A stretch of 64,000 nucleotides of DNA from Staphylococcus sp. ACRSN (GCF_022346615.1 NZ_JAKRNS010000007.1:1-64000), one strand, 5' to 3'. Numbered from the stretch's first letter, positions 10,965 through 20,508 are shown. Numbers and translations are program-made. The notes: a model not told the origin generated them from the sequence alone.

Positions 10965-11000
10965 CATACAGATAACCTAGTCGGAATCTGTATGCTTTTC
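10965..11000 (+). terminator. Hairpin after radA
   Basis: The stem CATACAGAT / ATCTGTATG with a 12-base loop is followed by CTTTTCTT. It is a modest terminator that may only partly separate radA from yacL, whose start codon lies about 25 bases further on. Confidence 0.6.
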
Positions 11001-11020
11001 TTAAGAGAGGAGAGTTAAAC

Positions 11021-12079
11021 TTGAATGTGTTAAGACTCATTATTTTCTTGTGCTACATTATACTCGGTGCAAGTTTAGGCGTGTATCTCATACCTGAAAT
11101 CATTGTAGATGCAGGCTTGAGTGACATCACACTACTCTCTAACAACTATTTTAATGGTTTGTTAGGTATTGTTATTTTCTTTTTAATATTCGGATGGTTT
11201 ATCGGTAAAGCAACGTTAGCACTAAAAGAACTCGAGCAAGCGATTATGCGAAGAAGTGCAATTGAAATACTGTTTGCAACAATCGGATTGATTATTGGTT
11301 TATTAATTTCTGTAATGATTTCATTTATATTCCAAATTATTGGTAATACAGTATTAAATCACTTTGTACCAGTCATAGTAACGATTATCCTAGGATATTT
11401 AGGATTTCAATTTGGACTTAGAAAGCGCGATGAAATGTTGTTGTTTTTACCGGAAAACATGGCGAGATCCATGTCGATTAATGCCCGGAATGCCGTGCCA
11501 AAAGTAATTGATACAAGTGCAATTATTGATGGTCGTATTCTAGATATTATTGAATGTGGATTTATTGATGGAGAAATATTAATTCCACAAGGAGTAATCA
11601 ACGAATTACAAGTGATAGCAGATGCAAATGATAGTGTGAAAAGAGAAAAGGGACAACGTGGATTAGATATTCTGAATAGTTTATATGATACAAAGTATCC
11701 GACGAGAATTATTCATCCAACTAAGTCTCACAGTGATATCGATGCAATGCTAATTAAATTAGCACAACATTATAGAGCACATATCATAACTACTGATTTC
11801 AATTTAAATAAAGTGTGTCATGTACATGGGATTCAAGCTTTAAATGTAAATGACTTATCTGAAGCAATTAAGCCTTCTGTACATCAAGGTGATCAGTTTA
11901 GTCTCTTATTGACTAAGATGGGTAAAGAAGCTGGTCAAGCTGTAGGGTATTTAGATGATGGTACGATGGTAGTTGTTGATAATGCGAAAAAATACGTAGG
12001 GGAACATGTAGAGATAGAAGTCATTAGCTTGTTACAGACATCATCTGGAAGAATTATATTTGCTAAAAAAGTAAATTAA
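11021..12079 (+). CDS. yacL: PIN-TRAM membrane protein YacL
   Basis: The 352-residue protein has about four N-terminal membrane segments (1-130), a PIN nuclease-like domain with conserved acidic residues (IDTSAIIDGRILDI, then SHSDIDAMLIKLA and ITTDFNLNKVC), and a C-terminal TRAM RNA-binding domain. The start is TTG, behind AGGAGAG. The family lies between radA and the gltX cluster in many Firmicutes. A membrane-tethered RNase is implied by the domains, but the substrate is unknown. Confidence 0.88.
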   Translation: MNVLRLIIFLCYIILGASLGVYLIPEIIVDAGLSDITLLSNNYFNGLLGIVIFFLIFGWFIGKATLALKELEQAIMRRSAIEILFATIGLIIGLLISVMISFIFQIIGNTVLNHFVPVIVTIILGYLGFQFGLRKRDEMLLFLPENMARSMSINARNAVPKVIDTSAIIDGRILDIIECGFIDGEILIPQGVINELQVIADANDSVKREKGQRGLDILNSLYDTKYPTRIIHPTKSHSDIDAMLIKLAQHYRAHIITTDFNLNKVCHVHGIQALNVNDLSEAIKPSVHQGDQFSLLLTKMGKEAGQAVGYLDDGTMVVVDNAKKYVGEHVEIEVISLLQTSSGRIIFAKKVN

Positions 12080-12087
12080 TTTAAATA

Positions 12088-12178
12088 AAGGTTTTATGTG
12101 AAAATGTAGCATTGAATGTTACAATTTCACATAAAACCTTTTGCTTTGGTTATAAACTTTTTATAACCAAAGCAAAAG
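12088..12178. repeat. Two overlapping long inverted repeats
   Basis: The first inverted repeat has 24-base arms (12088-12111 and 12117-12140) with one G-U pair and one mismatch around a five-base loop. The second has perfect 18-bp arms (CTTTTGCTTTGGTTATAA at 12138-12155 and its complement at 12161-12178) around ACTTT. They share bases 12138-12140, so both full stems cannot form at once. They lie 9 bases after yacL and probably act as its terminator, though no long T-run follows. Confidence 0.7.
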
Positions 12179-12311
12179 TGTATTTATATATTGAATTTAA
12201 GCAGAGAGATACCATAATACGTGTGAAAGTGCTACAATAGATAGCGAAATTGTATTGTTATATTATGTAGTGTTTATTTAACGTGATATGGACCATGAGC
12301 TTATTGTGTAG

Positions 12312-12340
12312 TGGCACTTTGAATTTCATCATGCTATGAT
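12312..12340 (+). promoter_or_regulatory. Probable gltX promoter
   Basis: An extended -10 element (TG-C-TATGAT, with TATGAT at 12335-12340) has a weak -35 box TGGCAC (12312-12317) 17 bp upstream. It would produce a leader of about 165 nt before gltX. I found no T-box sequence in this leader. Apart from this promoter and the inverted repeats after yacL, the 431-base gap before gltX holds nothing I recognise. Confidence 0.5.
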
Positions 12341-12510
12341 AATTAAGCGAATGAATAAACAAATTGATAATGGTTGAACGTTTTGTGGAAGTTTTGAAAT
12401 TTCAAAATGCTTCTTTTGCGTTTAACTCTTTTTATTGTGTGTTCATAACAAATACTAGGATACAAGCGGTTTTTAACCAAATACTAAATTATTAAACAGG
12501 AGTGAACATA

Positions 12511-13965
12511 ATGAGTGATCGTGTAAGAGTCAGATATGCACCAAGTCCAACAGGTTATTTGCATATTGGTAATGCAAGAACTGCATTATTTAACTATCTA
12601 TTTGCAAAACATTATGACGGAGATTTTGTAATTCGAATTGAAGATACAGATAGTAAGCGTAACCTTACTGATGGTGAATCATCTCAATTTGAAAATTTAA
12701 AATGGTTAGGTATTGAATGGGATGAATCTATAGACAAAGATAAAGGTTATGGACCTTATCGTCAGTCTGAGCGTGCTGAAATTTACAATCCACTTATTCA
12801 ACAACTGTTAGATGAAGATAAAGCATATAAATGTTATATGACGGAAGAAGAATTAGAAGCAGAACGTCAACAACAAATTGAACGTGGTGAAATGCCTCGT
12901 TATGGTGGTAAACATGCTCACTTAACAGAAGAGGAACGTCAACGATTTGAAGCAGAAGGGCGTAAACCATCGATTCGTTTCCGTGTACCTCAAGATACAA
13001 CATTCTCTTTTGATGACATGGTGAAAGGCGAAATTTCATTTGATTCAAACAATATTGGGGATTGGGTAATCGTTAAGAAGGATGGTGTACCAACATATAA
13101 CTTCGCCGTTGCGGTTGATGACCATTTTATGGAAATTTCTGATGTAATTCGTGGTGATGACCATATTTCTAATACACCTAAGCAAATAATGATATATGAA
13201 ACATTCGGTTGGGAAGTACCACGTTTTGCTCATATGTCACTAATCGTTAATGAAGAACGTAAGAAATTAAGTAAGCGCGATGGACAAATTCTACAATTTA
13301 TCGAGCAATATCGTGACCTTGGTTATTTACCAGAAGCATTGTTTAACTTTATAACATTATTAGGTTGGTCTCCTGAAGGTGAAGATGAAATTTACTCACC
13401 TGAAGAATTTATCAAAATTTTCGATGAAAAACGTTTATCAAAATCTCCAGCATTTTTCGATAAACAAAAATTGGCATGGGTAAACAACCAATATATGAAA
13501 CAAAAAGATACAGATACAGTATTTGAGTTAGCTTTACCTCATTTAATTAAAGCAGAATTACTACCTGAAAATCCAAGTGAAGAAGACTTGATTTGGGGCC
13601 GTAAACTTGTTGAACTATATCAAAAAGAAATGAGTTATGCTGGTGAAATTGTACCACTATCTGAGCTGTTTTTCCGTGACGAAGAAATATTAGGTGATGA
13701 TGAGCAGGAAATTATCAACGGCGAACAAGTACCTGAATTGATGTCACATTTATATAGTAAATTAGAAGCTTTAGAACCATTTGAAGCTGCGGAAATCAAA
13801 CAAACAATTAAAGCTGTTCAAAAAGAAACAGGCATTAAAGGTAAACAATTATTTATGCCAATTCGTGTGGCAGTGACTGGTCAAATGCATGGTCCAGAAC
13901 TTCCGAATACTATTGAAGTATTAGGAAAAGATAAAGTGTTATCAAGATTGAAACAATACGTCTAA
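12511..13965 (+). CDS. gltX: Glutamyl-tRNA synthetase
   Basis: GltX charges tRNA-Glu, and in Firmicutes lacking GlnRS also tRNA-Gln, for later amidation. The class I motifs are present: [12 protein letters not shown] (HIGH) near the N-terminus and KKLSKRDG (KMSKS) near residue 250. The 484-residue length is typical. The ATG at 12511 fits homologues ([13 protein letters not shown]) and has AGGAGTG in front; an ATG three codons earlier is less likely. Confidence 0.97.
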   Translation: MSDRVRVRYAPSPTGYLHIGNARTALFNYLFAKHYDGDFVIRIEDTDSKRNLTDGESSQFENLKWLGIEWDESIDKDKGYGPYRQSERAEIYNPLIQQLLDEDKAYKCYMTEEELEAERQQQIERGEMPRYGGKHAHLTEEERQRFEAEGRKPSIRFRVPQDTTFSFDDMVKGEISFDSNNIGDWVIVKKDGVPTYNFAVAVDDHFMEISDVIRGDDHISNTPKQIMIYETFGWEVPRFAHMSLIVNEERKKLSKRDGQILQFIEQYRDLGYLPEALFNFITLLGWSPEGEDEIYSPEEFIKIFDEKRLSKSPAFFDKQKLAWVNNQYMKQKDTDTVFELALPHLIKAELLPENPSEEDLIWGRKLVELYQKEMSYAGEIVPLSELFFRDEEILGDDEQEIINGEQVPELMSHLYSKLEALEPFEAAEIKQTIKAVQKETGIKGKQLFMPIRVAVTGQMHGPELPNTIEVLGKDKVLSRLKQYV

Positions 13966-14017
13966 ATGTAACTGTACTAAAGCTGTAGTTTGATAGTGAA
14001 TAATGTGAATATTATAC

Positions 14018-14046
14018 TTGAAAAATTACATCAAACGGCATATTAT
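14018..14046 (+). promoter_or_regulatory. cysES promoter
   Basis: TTGAAA (14018-14023), 17 bp, TATTAT (14041-14046). It lies just upstream of the first recognisable T-box element, so the transcript would begin near 14053 and include the whole riboswitch. Confidence 0.75.
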
Positions 14047-14052
14047 TAAAAT

Positions 14053-14288
14053 GAATTACCAAAAGGATTAGTAGATATTGAACAATGTAAAGAGAGTGTG
14101 CGGTGCTGTGAGCGCATCATTGTATTTATTGAATGCACCTTTAGGTTAAGAATTGAATTAGCATTGATGAGAATATAAGTTGTCTTATTTTATTGAGTTT
14201 GATAAATGATTTAAGGCGTTATCTTATAGAAAATGAGAGTGGAACCGTGCAAAAGCGCCTCTAACAGTTGAGTTAGGGGTGCTTTTTT
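14053..14288 (+). promoter_or_regulatory. Cysteine T-box riboswitch with terminator
   Basis: The conserved T-box sequence AGAGTGGAACCGTGC is at 14236-14250 and is followed by a terminator stem (AAAGCGCCTCTAAC at 14252-14265, GTTAGGGGTGCTTT at 14272-14285) with T-run. Upstream, an AGTA motif, the GAGAG segment of stem I and the specifier context GAATGCACC are readable. The codon TGC (14134-14136) in this context specifies cysteine. Uncharged tRNA-Cys should bind, favour the antiterminator and turn on cysE and cysS. The exact 5' end is inferred from the promoter. Confidence 0.93.
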
Positions 14289-14307
14289 TGGTAGGGAGGT
14301 AGCAATC

Positions 14308-14958
14308 TTGTTTAAGATTTTAAAAAGAGTAAAAGATGATGTGAATATGGTGTTTGAACAAGATCCGGCAGCACGTAGTACATTAGAAGTCATTACTTCT
14401 TATGCGGGTATACATGCAGTTTGGAGTCATTTAATCGCACATGAGTTATATAAAAAGAAAAAATATGTTATAGCAAGATTAATCTCTCAAGTGACGAGAT
14501 TTTTTACAGGTATTGAAATTCATCCTGGTGCTCAAATTGGCAGAAGGCTATTTATTGACCATGGTATGGGTGTAGTGATAGGGGAGACTTGCCGTATTGG
14601 AGATAATGTTACGATTTATCAAGGTGTGACATTAGGAGGTACGGGTAAAGAGAAAGGTAAGCGCCACCCAGATATTGGAGATAATGTTTTAATCGCTGCT
14701 GGTGCAAAGGTATTAGGAAATATTAAAATTGAATCAGATGTGAATATTGGAGCGAATTCGGTTGTGTTAGAGTCGGTGCCAAGTTACTCAACTGTAGTAG
14801 GTATACCGGGGCATATTGTAAAACAAGACGGTAGACGCATCGGTAAAACGTTCGATCATAGAAATTTACCAGATCCAATTTATGAGCAATTAAAAGAGTT
14901 AGAGAAACAACTTGAGAAAACGAGAAATGGAGAGATACAAGATGATTACATTATATAA
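14308..14958 (+). CDS. cysE: Serine O-acetyltransferase
   Basis: CysE acetylates serine, the first step of cysteine synthesis. The 216-residue protein has an N-terminal helical part and a left-handed beta-helix of hexapeptide repeats, with [16 protein letters not shown] and the catalytic-loop region [16 protein letters not shown]. The start is TTG behind GGGAGG. It follows the cysteine T-box and overlaps cysS by 17 bases, so cysteine supply and tRNA-Cys charging are controlled together. Confidence 0.95.
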   Translation: MFKILKRVKDDVNMVFEQDPAARSTLEVITSYAGIHAVWSHLIAHELYKKKKYVIARLISQVTRFFTGIEIHPGAQIGRRLFIDHGMGVVIGETCRIGDNVTIYQGVTLGGTGKEKGKRHPDIGDNVLIAAGAKVLGNIKIESDVNIGANSVVLESVPSYSTVVGIPGHIVKQDGRRIGKTFDHRNLPDPIYEQLKELEKQLEKTRNGEIQDDYII

Positions 14959-16342
14959 TACGCTAACACGTCAAAAAGAGACGTTCGAGCCTATTGAACC
15001 AGGTAAGGTTAAAATGTATGTTTGTGGACCTACTGTATATAATTATATACACATTGGAAATGCTAGACCGGCTATAAATTATGATGTAGTAAGAAGATAC
15101 TTCGAATATCAAGGTTATGAAGTCGTTTATGTTTCAAACTTCACGGATGTTGATGATAAATTAATTAAGCGTTCAAAAGAATTGAACGAACCTGTTCCAG
15201 ATATTGCTGATCGTTATATCAAAGCATTCCATGAAGATGTTGGTGCATTAAATGTGAAGAAGGCAACTTCTAATCCACGTGTTATGAATCATATGGACGA
15301 TATTATTCAATTTATTAAAGATTTAGTAGATGAAGGTTATGCTTATGAAAGCGGAGGCGACGTTTACTTTAGAACTAGAAAGTTTGAAGGGTATGGCAAA
15401 TTAAGTCATCAATCACTAAATGATCTAAAAGTTGGTGCGCGCATTGAGCAAGGTGAACAGAAAGAAGATGCATTAGACTTCACACTATGGAAAAAAGCTA
15501 AAGCTGGTGAAATTAGTTGGGATAGTCCATTTGGTGAAGGAAGACCAGGTTGGCATATCGAGTGTTCAGTTATGGCTTATCATGAGCTAGGTGCAACGAT
15601 TGATATTCACGCTGGGGGTAGTGATTTACAATTCCCACACCATGAAAATGAAATTGCACAATCTGAAGCACATAACCATGAACCATTTGCAACATATTGG
15701 ATGCACAATGGCTTTATTAATATTGACAATGAAAAAATGAGTAAATCATTAGGTAACTTTGTGTTAGTACATGATATCATCAAACAAATTGACCCTGATG
15801 TATTACGTTTCTTTATGATTAGCGTACATTACAGAAGTCCTATTAATTATAATATGGAGCTTGTAGAAGCGGCTAAAAGTGGTTTAGAACGTATCAGAAA
15901 TAGCTATGAAGCGATTATAGAAAGAGAAGCTATAGCAACAGATGTTAAAGAACAAACGGATTATATTGAGGCCATAGACAAAGTGCTCGTGCAATTTGAA
16001 ACAGTCATGAATGATGATTTTAATACTGCAAATGCAATTACTGCGTGGTATGATCTTGCGAAGTTAGCTAATAAATACGTTTTGGAAAACACAACATCAG
16101 TTGCAGTAATAGAACGTTTTAAAGCGGTATATCAAATTTTCAGTGATGTACTAGGCGTGCCATTAAAAGGTAAAGAAGCAGATGTGTTATTAGATGCAGA
16201 CATCGAAGCATTGATTGAAGAAAGAAATAATGCAAGAAAAAATAAAGATTTTACACGTGCAGATGAGATTCGTGATGAGTTAAAAGCGCAAAATATTATT
16301 TTAGAAGACACGGCACAAGGTGTGAGATTTAAGCGAGGCTAA
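14942..16342 (+). CDS. cysS: Cysteinyl-tRNA synthetase
   Basis: CysS is a class I synthetase. It shows [17 protein letters not shown] (HIGH), the zinc ligands in [11 protein letters not shown] and HHENE, and KMSKSLGN. I chose the ATG at 14942 ([10 protein letters not shown]) because homologues start there and GGAGAG precedes it. The length is 466 residues. The gene lies between cysE and mrnC with near-zero spacing, in one operon. Confidence 0.97.
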   Translation: MITLYNTLTRQKETFEPIEPGKVKMYVCGPTVYNYIHIGNARPAINYDVVRRYFEYQGYEVVYVSNFTDVDDKLIKRSKELNEPVPDIADRYIKAFHEDVGALNVKKATSNPRVMNHMDDIIQFIKDLVDEGYAYESGGDVYFRTRKFEGYGKLSHQSLNDLKVGARIEQGEQKEDALDFTLWKKAKAGEISWDSPFGEGRPGWHIECSVMAYHELGATIDIHAGGSDLQFPHHENEIAQSEAHNHEPFATYWMHNGFINIDNEKMSKSLGNFVLVHDIIKQIDPDVLRFFMISVHYRSPINYNMELVEAAKSGLERIRNSYEAIIEREAIATDVKEQTDYIEAIDKVLVQFETVMNDDFNTANAITAWYDLAKLANKYVLENTTSVAVIERFKAVYQIFSDVLGVPLKGKEADVLLDADIEALIEERNNARKNKDFTRADEIRDELKAQNIILEDTAQGVRFKRG

Positions 16343-16343
16343 T

Positions 16344-16733
16344 ATGGACAATAAATTATTAAACCCTTTAACTTTAGCTTATATGGGAGACGCAGTATTA
16401 GATCAACATGTAAGAGAATATATCGTCTTGAAATTAAAAGCTAAACCAAACCGTTTACATCAAGAAGCAAAGCGATATGTTTCGGCGAAGAGTCAAGCAC
16501 AAACATTAGAACGACTCATGGAAGCAAATTGGTTTAGTGAAGTGGAAAAAGATGTTGTGCGTAGAGGTAGAAATGCCAAAAGTTATACGAAAGCTAAAAA
16601 TACAGATATACAGACTTATAGAAAAAGTTCAGGTTTAGAAGCGGTAATCGGGTATTTATATTTAGAGAAAGAAAATGATAGATTATATGCATTATTACAA
16701 TATATTGTTCAATGCGTAGACGAAAGGAAGTGA
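16344..16733 (+). CDS. mrnC: Mini-ribonuclease 3
   Basis: MrnC is an RNase III catalytic domain without the RNA-binding domain; in Bacillus it matures 23S rRNA. The 129-residue product shows the catalytic signature [20 protein letters not shown] at its N-terminus. It begins one base after the cysS stop codon and ends just before rlmB, the conserved Firmicutes arrangement. Confidence 0.94.
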   Translation: MDNKLLNPLTLAYMGDAVLDQHVREYIVLKLKAKPNRLHQEAKRYVSAKSQAQTLERLMEANWFSEVEKDVVRRGRNAKSYTKAKNTDIQTYRKSSGLEAVIGYLYLEKENDRLYALLQYIVQCVDERK

Positions 16734-16737
16734 TACT

Positions 16738-17487
16738 GTGGAAGATATCGTTATCGTAGGGCGACACGCAGTGAAAGAGGCCATAGTCTCAGGACATACA
16801 ATTAATAAGATTTTAATCCAAGACACGATTAAAAAAGGTCAAATTAATGAAATTTTAAAACAAGCGAATAGTAAGAAAATTATCGTTCAAAGTGTACCAA
16901 AATCTAAAATCGATAGCTTGTCTGACTCGCCGCACCAAGGGGTAGCAGCATATATTGCACCTTACGAATATGCCGATTTTGATGCATTTTTAGCACAACA
17001 ACAAGAAAAAGAAACGTTATCTACAGTATTAATTTTAGATGGACTAGAAGATCCACATAACTTAGGTTCTATATTAAGAACGGCTGATGCATCAGGTGTT
17101 GACGGCGTTATTATTCCTAAGCGACGTTCAGTAGCTCTAACACAAACAGTAGCAAAAGCTTCAACTGGAGCAATACAACATGTTCCTGTCATGAGAGTAA
17201 CAAATTTAGCGCAGACAATAGAAGCGTTGAAAGAAAGTGGATACTGGGTAGTCGGCGCAGAAGCTGAAAATGCAACCGATTATCGTGAAATGGATGCTGG
17301 CATGCCTTTAGCAATCGTAATTGGTAGTGAGGGTCAGGGCATGAGCAGACTTGTTAAAGATAAATGCGACTTTTATATCAAGATTCCTATGGTGGGACAT
17401 GTGAACAGTTTGAATGCATCAGTAGCTGCAAGTCTAATGATGTATGAAGTATATCGTAAGCGTAACCAGATTGGAGATAAGGCATGA
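16738..17487 (+). CDS. rlmB: 23S rRNA 2'-O-methyltransferase (RlmB/TrmH type)
   Basis: SpoU-family methyltransferase of 249 residues with an N-terminal substrate-binding domain and a trefoil-knot SAM domain. The three family motifs are present: [32 protein letters not shown] and [14 protein letters not shown]. The start is GTG. The family modifies a guanosine of 23S rRNA; the exact target here is inferred by homology. Its stop overlaps the rae1 start by four bases. Confidence 0.92.
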   Translation: MEDIVIVGRHAVKEAIVSGHTINKILIQDTIKKGQINEILKQANSKKIIVQSVPKSKIDSLSDSPHQGVAAYIAPYEYADFDAFLAQQQEKETLSTVLILDGLEDPHNLGSILRTADASGVDGVIIPKRRSVALTQTVAKASTGAIQHVPVMRVTNLAQTIEALKESGYWVVGAEAENATDYREMDAGMPLAIVIGSEGQGMSRLVKDKCDFYIKIPMVGHVNSLNASVAASLMMYEVYRKRNQIGDKA

Positions 17488-18011
17488 AAGATCGTTACTT
17501 AATTGTCGATGGTTACAATATGATAGGACAGTCTCCGGAACTCAGTCGTCTATCTAAAGAAAATTTAGGAGAAGCGCGTGAGCAATTACTAACTGCCATT
17601 GCGAACTATAATGCAGTAATTGCTGATGAAGTGGTGTGTGTGTTTGATGCTTATGAGCAAGCAGGCGCGCATTCAGAGTATATGTACCATGGCGTTAAAG
17701 TGATTTTCACAAAGGAAAAAGAAACAGCGGATAGCTATATTGAACGTTATGTTTATGATTTGTATGACAAGCACACACGTCATATTACAGTTGTTACAAG
17801 TGATATGAGTGAACAACATGCAATTTTTGGAGCAGGCGCTTATCGTATTTCTTCAAGAGAAATGTGGCGAGACCTAAGGGAAAATGAAATCACGGTTTCA
17901 AAAGAGCTTGAGGGCTTTAATGAACAAAAACCTCGTACAAGAATCGAACTGTCTCATGAAATACTTGAAGAATTTGAAAAATTAAGACGTGGCGATAATG
18001 ATAAAGACTAA
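17484..18011 (+). CDS. rae1: NYN-domain ribonuclease Rae1 (YacP)
   Basis: The 175-residue protein has the PIN/NYN fold, with the first acidic residue in [11 protein letters not shown], others in VCVFDAYEQ and [14 protein letters not shown], and the later VVTSDMSEQ. In Bacillus, Rae1 enters the ribosomal A site and cuts mRNA in a translation-dependent way. The ATGA overlap with rlmB indicates translational coupling. Confidence 0.9.
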   Translation: MKDRYLIVDGYNMIGQSPELSRLSKENLGEAREQLLTAIANYNAVIADEVVCVFDAYEQAGAHSEYMYHGVKVIFTKEKETADSYIERYVYDLYDKHTRHITVVTSDMSEQHAIFGAGAYRISSREMWRDLRENEITVSKELEGFNEQKPRTRIELSHEILEEFEKLRRGDNDKD

Positions 18012-18084
18012 TAGTGCAAGTTGATTTGTCTTAGGTATGCTGTGTATTCTATGATTACTTAACTAATCATGAAAGGATGCATAA

Positions 18085-18657
18085 ATGTCTAGAAACATCA
18101 AAGATTATAATGTTGGACAATGGCAAAAGGGCAAGATAACACAAGAAGATTTTGCTATTTTTATTGAACAGGTGAAAAGTTATATTTCAAAAAGGATGAA
18201 CCATTATTCTATACATCCTAATGATCGTGAAGATATGTGTCAGGAAGTCCTTTTGAAATTATTTTTAGTTTTAAATTATTTTGATTTTAAAAAAAGTACG
18301 CCTATTGAACATTATATTAATCGAATCATCAAGCATGTTAAATGTGATTATGTAAGAGCGAAATTCAATAGAATTAAACGGCAAGATGCTTTGATACAAA
18401 CATATACAACAAAGCATCAAATGGCGCTATTAGATTCTTGTCTTGAAACAAATTTATTAGTAAACGAGAAAATTGATTGCGTTTATAGCATGCTAACAAA
18501 ATTTACAGATTTAGAACGCACAATAATGCAGTATATTTTACAAGACTATAAACCTAAAGAAATTGCCAGAATTTTAAAGATAGAAGTTAAAGTGGTTTAC
18601 AATGCAATTCAACGTTGTAAAATGAAACTTAAGCAAAGTATTAAAGATAATGATTAG
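18085..18657 (+). CDS. sigH: Sigma-H family sigma factor
   Basis: The 190-residue protein has sigma-70 region 2 in its first half (EDMCQEVLLKLFLVLNYFDF) and a region-4-like helix-turn-helix at the C-terminus (YKPKEIARILKIEVKVVYNA). The position between rae1 and rpmG is that of sigH, the competence sigma factor, which is divergent in staphylococci. It starts at an ATG behind AAAGGATG. In S. aureus the gene is normally nearly silent. Confidence 0.88.
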   Translation: MSRNIKDYNVGQWQKGKITQEDFAIFIEQVKSYISKRMNHYSIHPNDREDMCQEVLLKLFLVLNYFDFKKSTPIEHYINRIIKHVKCDYVRAKFNRIKRQDALIQTYTTKHQMALLDSCLETNLLVNEKIDCVYSMLTKFTDLERTIMQYILQDYKPKEIARILKIEVKVVYNAIQRCKMKLKQSIKDND

Positions 18658-18725
18658 CAGAGCAAATCGTAAATCATATAAGGCATTAAAAGAGTGTTCA
18701 AGCGTTTTTCCTATAGGGATGACAA

Positions 18726-18755
18726 TTGACAATTGACTTGTATTTTATGTATAGT
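18726..18755 (+). promoter_or_regulatory. rpmG-secE-nusG promoter
   Basis: A consensus -35 TTGACA (18726-18731) and -10 TATAGT (18750-18755) are 18 bp apart. A second TATAAT at 18766-18771 has no -35 at suitable distance. The promoter separates the constitutive rpmG-secE-nusG genes from sigH. Confidence 0.75.
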
Positions 18756-18787
18756 AGATTGGTATTATAATGAGTAAGGTGAGTAAA

Positions 18788-18931
18788 ATGAAAAAAGTGC
18801 CATTGAGTTGTGAAGTTTGTGGAAATAGGAATTATAATGTTCCAAAACAAAGTAACCTTACATCAAGATTGGAATTGAAAAAGTATTGTCCAAGATGTAA
18901 TGCGCATACGTTGCATAAGGAATCGAAGTAA
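18788..18931 (+). CDS. rpmG: 50S ribosomal protein L33 (zinc-type)
   Basis: A 47-residue protein starting [18 protein letters not shown] and containing two Cys-x-x-Cys pairs (CEVC and CPRC), the zinc-binding form of L33. The start has AAGGTG upstream. This is the L33 copy always found before secE in staphylococci; further L33 genes are expected elsewhere in the genome. Confidence 0.95.
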   Translation: MKKVPLSCEVCGNRNYNVPKQSNLTSRLELKKYCPRCNAHTLHKESK

Positions 18932-19060
18932 ATTAGTGATGTGACGAAGTTTAATCGAGTGAATATATCATACCAACTAAGTTGAGGTATTGTATTTGCT
19001 TGGTTTTGTAGTAAGGAATAAGCAAATAAGGAATAAAGAAATCACACGGAGGTCTTATAG

Positions 19061-19240
19061 ATGGCTAAAAAAGAGAATTTCTTCCAAGGCGTTAAGTCAG
19101 AAATGGAAAAGACAAGTTGGCCAACCAAAGAAGAATTATTTAAGTACACAGTCATTGTTGTAGCTACAGTAGTATTTTTCTTAGTGTTCTTCTATGCCTT
19201 AGACTTAGGAATTGGTAAAATTATAGAGTTAATTAAATAG
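19061..19240 (+). CDS. secE: Preprotein translocase subunit SecE
   Basis: A 59-residue short SecE with an amphipathic N-terminal helix ([15 protein letters not shown], the conserved W-P motif) and one membrane segment (about residues 29-52). It stabilises SecY in the translocon. GGAGGTC lies before the ATG. nusG follows 14 bases later. Confidence 0.97.
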   Translation: MAKKENFFQGVKSEMEKTSWPTKEELFKYTVIVVATVVFFLVFFYALDLGIGKIIELIK

Positions 19241-19254
19241 ATAGGAGTGACGAC

Positions 19255-19803
19255 ATGTCTGAAGAAGTTGGCGCAAAGCGTTGGTATGCTGTGCATACTT
19301 ATTCCGGGTATGAAAATAAAGTTAAGCAAAATTTAGAAAAACGTGTTGAATCTATGAATATGACTGAACAAATATTCAGAGTTGTGATACCAGAAGAAGA
19401 AGAAACACAAGTAAAAGAAGGTAAAGCAAAGACACTGACTAAAAAAACATTCCCTGGTTATGTATTGGTTGAACTTGTTATGACCGATGAATCATGGTAT
19501 ATCGTAAGAAATACGCCAGGTGTTACTGGTTTTGTTGGATCAGCTGGTGCTGGCTCAAAACCCAATCCACTGTTGCCAGAAGAGGCTCGTTTTATCTTAA
19601 AACAAATGGGCATGAAAGAAAAAACAGTTGATGTGCAAATTGATTTAGGTGAACAAGTGAGAATCAAATCTGGTCCATTTGCGAACCAAGTTGGTGAAGT
19701 TCAAGAAATTGAAGTTGAAAAATACAAATTAACTGTACTTGTAGACATGTTTGGTAGAGAGACACCAGTAGAAGTCGAATTTGATCAAATAGAAAAATTA
19801 TAA
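19255..19803 (+). CDS. nusG: Transcription termination/antitermination factor NusG
   Basis: The 182-residue protein has the NGN domain (KRWYAVHTYSGYENKVKQNL...FPGYVLVEL) and the C-terminal KOW domain (VRIKSGPFANQVGEVQEI). It binds RNA polymerase and modulates pausing and termination. The following spacer carries two copies of a hairpin repeat and the rplKA promoter. Confidence 0.97.
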   Translation: MSEEVGAKRWYAVHTYSGYENKVKQNLEKRVESMNMTEQIFRVVIPEEEETQVKEGKAKTLTKKTFPGYVLVELVMTDESWYIVRNTPGVTGFVGSAGAGSKPNPLLPEEARFILKQMGMKEKTVDVQIDLGEQVRIKSGPFANQVGEVQEIEVEKYKLTVLVDMFGRETPVEVEFDQIEKL

Positions 19804-19813
19804 AGTAATTGCT

Positions 19814-19876
19814 GTAATACAAGAGCAAGGTCTTGCATAAGAACACCTAAGACATAAAATGTCTAAGGTAGAAGAA
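19814..19876. repeat. Two-hairpin repeat, copy B
   Basis: This is the first of two tandem units with a 63-base period. It has (G)TAATACAAGAGC, a weakened first stem (CAAGA / TCTTG), the linker GCATAAGAAC, and a second stem with core AGACAT / ATGTCT. The outer arm that would pair with AGAAC is replaced by AGAAG, so this unit appears partly decayed. About 50 bases are nearly identical to copy C. Confidence 0.65.
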
Positions 19877-19938
19877 GGAATACAAGAGCAGGCTCTTGCA
19901 TAAGAACACCTAAGACATAAAATGTCTAAGTTGTTCTA
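19877..19938. repeat. Two-hairpin repeat, copy C
   Basis: This intact unit has GGAATACAA, a first perfect stem (CAAGAGC / GCTCTTG), the linker CATAAGAAC, and a second stem with outer arms AGAACA / TGTTCT and inner arms AGACAT / ATGTCT. Copy A has different stem bases but the same pairing plan. It lies between nusG and the rplKA promoter and could terminate or attenuate the nusG transcript. Confidence 0.65.
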
Positions 19939-19949
19939 AAAATTAACTA

Positions 19950-19979
19950 TTGATTTAATATATGGTTAGATGTTATAAT
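19950..19979 (+). promoter_or_regulatory. rplKA promoter
   Basis: TTGATT (19950-19955), 18 bp and an extended -10 (TG-T-TATAAT, TATAAT at 19974-19979) make a very strong promoter upstream of the L11-L1 genes. Confidence 0.85.
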
Positions 19980-19981
19980 AC

Positions 19982-20060
19982 TGTGGTCGCGCTTTTAGAG
20001 CGTTCATTTCGTCACGAAATGTAGAAGAGTGGGAGGGCAAAACTTAGTCCTGTGACCACA
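19982..20060 (+). promoter_or_regulatory. L1-type autoregulatory leader before rplK
   Basis: The transcript leader can be closed by TGTGGTC (19982-19988) pairing with GACCACA (20054-20060). It contains GTGGGAGG (20029-20036), and the element GTGGGAGG...ACCAC resembles the ribosomal protein L1 target on 23S rRNA and on L11 operon mRNAs. ACCAC could pair with either GTGGT (19983) or GTGGG (20029), suggesting alternative folds. Assignment to L1 is by resemblance only. Confidence 0.55.
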
Positions 20061-20085
20061 TCACGATATCAAGGAGGTGCACATC

Positions 20086-20508
20086 GTGGCTAAAAAAGTA
20101 GAAAAAGTAGTTAAATTACAAATTCCTGCAGGTAAAGCAAATCCAGCACCACCAGTTGGACCAGCATTAGGTCAAGCAGGTGTGAATATTATGGGATTCT
20201 GTAAGGAATTCAACGCACGTACGCAAGAGGATGCAGGTTTAATCATCCCAGTTGAAATCAGTGTATATGAAGATCGTTCATTTACATTTATCACAAAAAC
20301 ACCACCAGCTCCAGTATTACTTAAAAAAGCAGCTGGTATTGAAAAAGGTTCAGGCGAACCTAACAAAAATAAAGTTGCTACAGTAACTAAAGATCAAGTA
20401 CGTGAAATTGCTAACTCAAAAATGCAAGATTTAAATGCTGCTGACGAAGAAGCAGCTATGCGTATTATCGAAGGTACTGCACGTAGCATGGGTATTACAG
20501 TTCAATAA
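20086..20508 (+). CDS. rplK: 50S ribosomal protein L11
   Basis: The 140-residue protein ([18 protein letters not shown]) has the L11 N-terminal domain with the proline-rich [16 protein letters not shown] and the C-terminal rRNA-binding domain. The start is the GTG at 20086; another in-frame GTG nine bases upstream lies inside the ribosome site AAGGAGGTG and is not used in homologues. Confidence 0.97.
   Translation: MAKKVEKVVKLQIPAGKANPAPPVGPALGQAGVNIMGFCKEFNARTQEDAGLIIPVEISVYEDRSFTFITKTPPAPVLLKKAAGIEKGSGEPNKNKVATVTKDQVREIANSKMQDLNAADEEAAMRIIEGTARSMGITVQ

Noticed and set aside
12180-12510. A possible T-box leader before gltX
   Set aside because: No AGGGTGG-type T-box sequence or specifier context is present; only a promoter is visible. 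The T-box before cysE is a different region.
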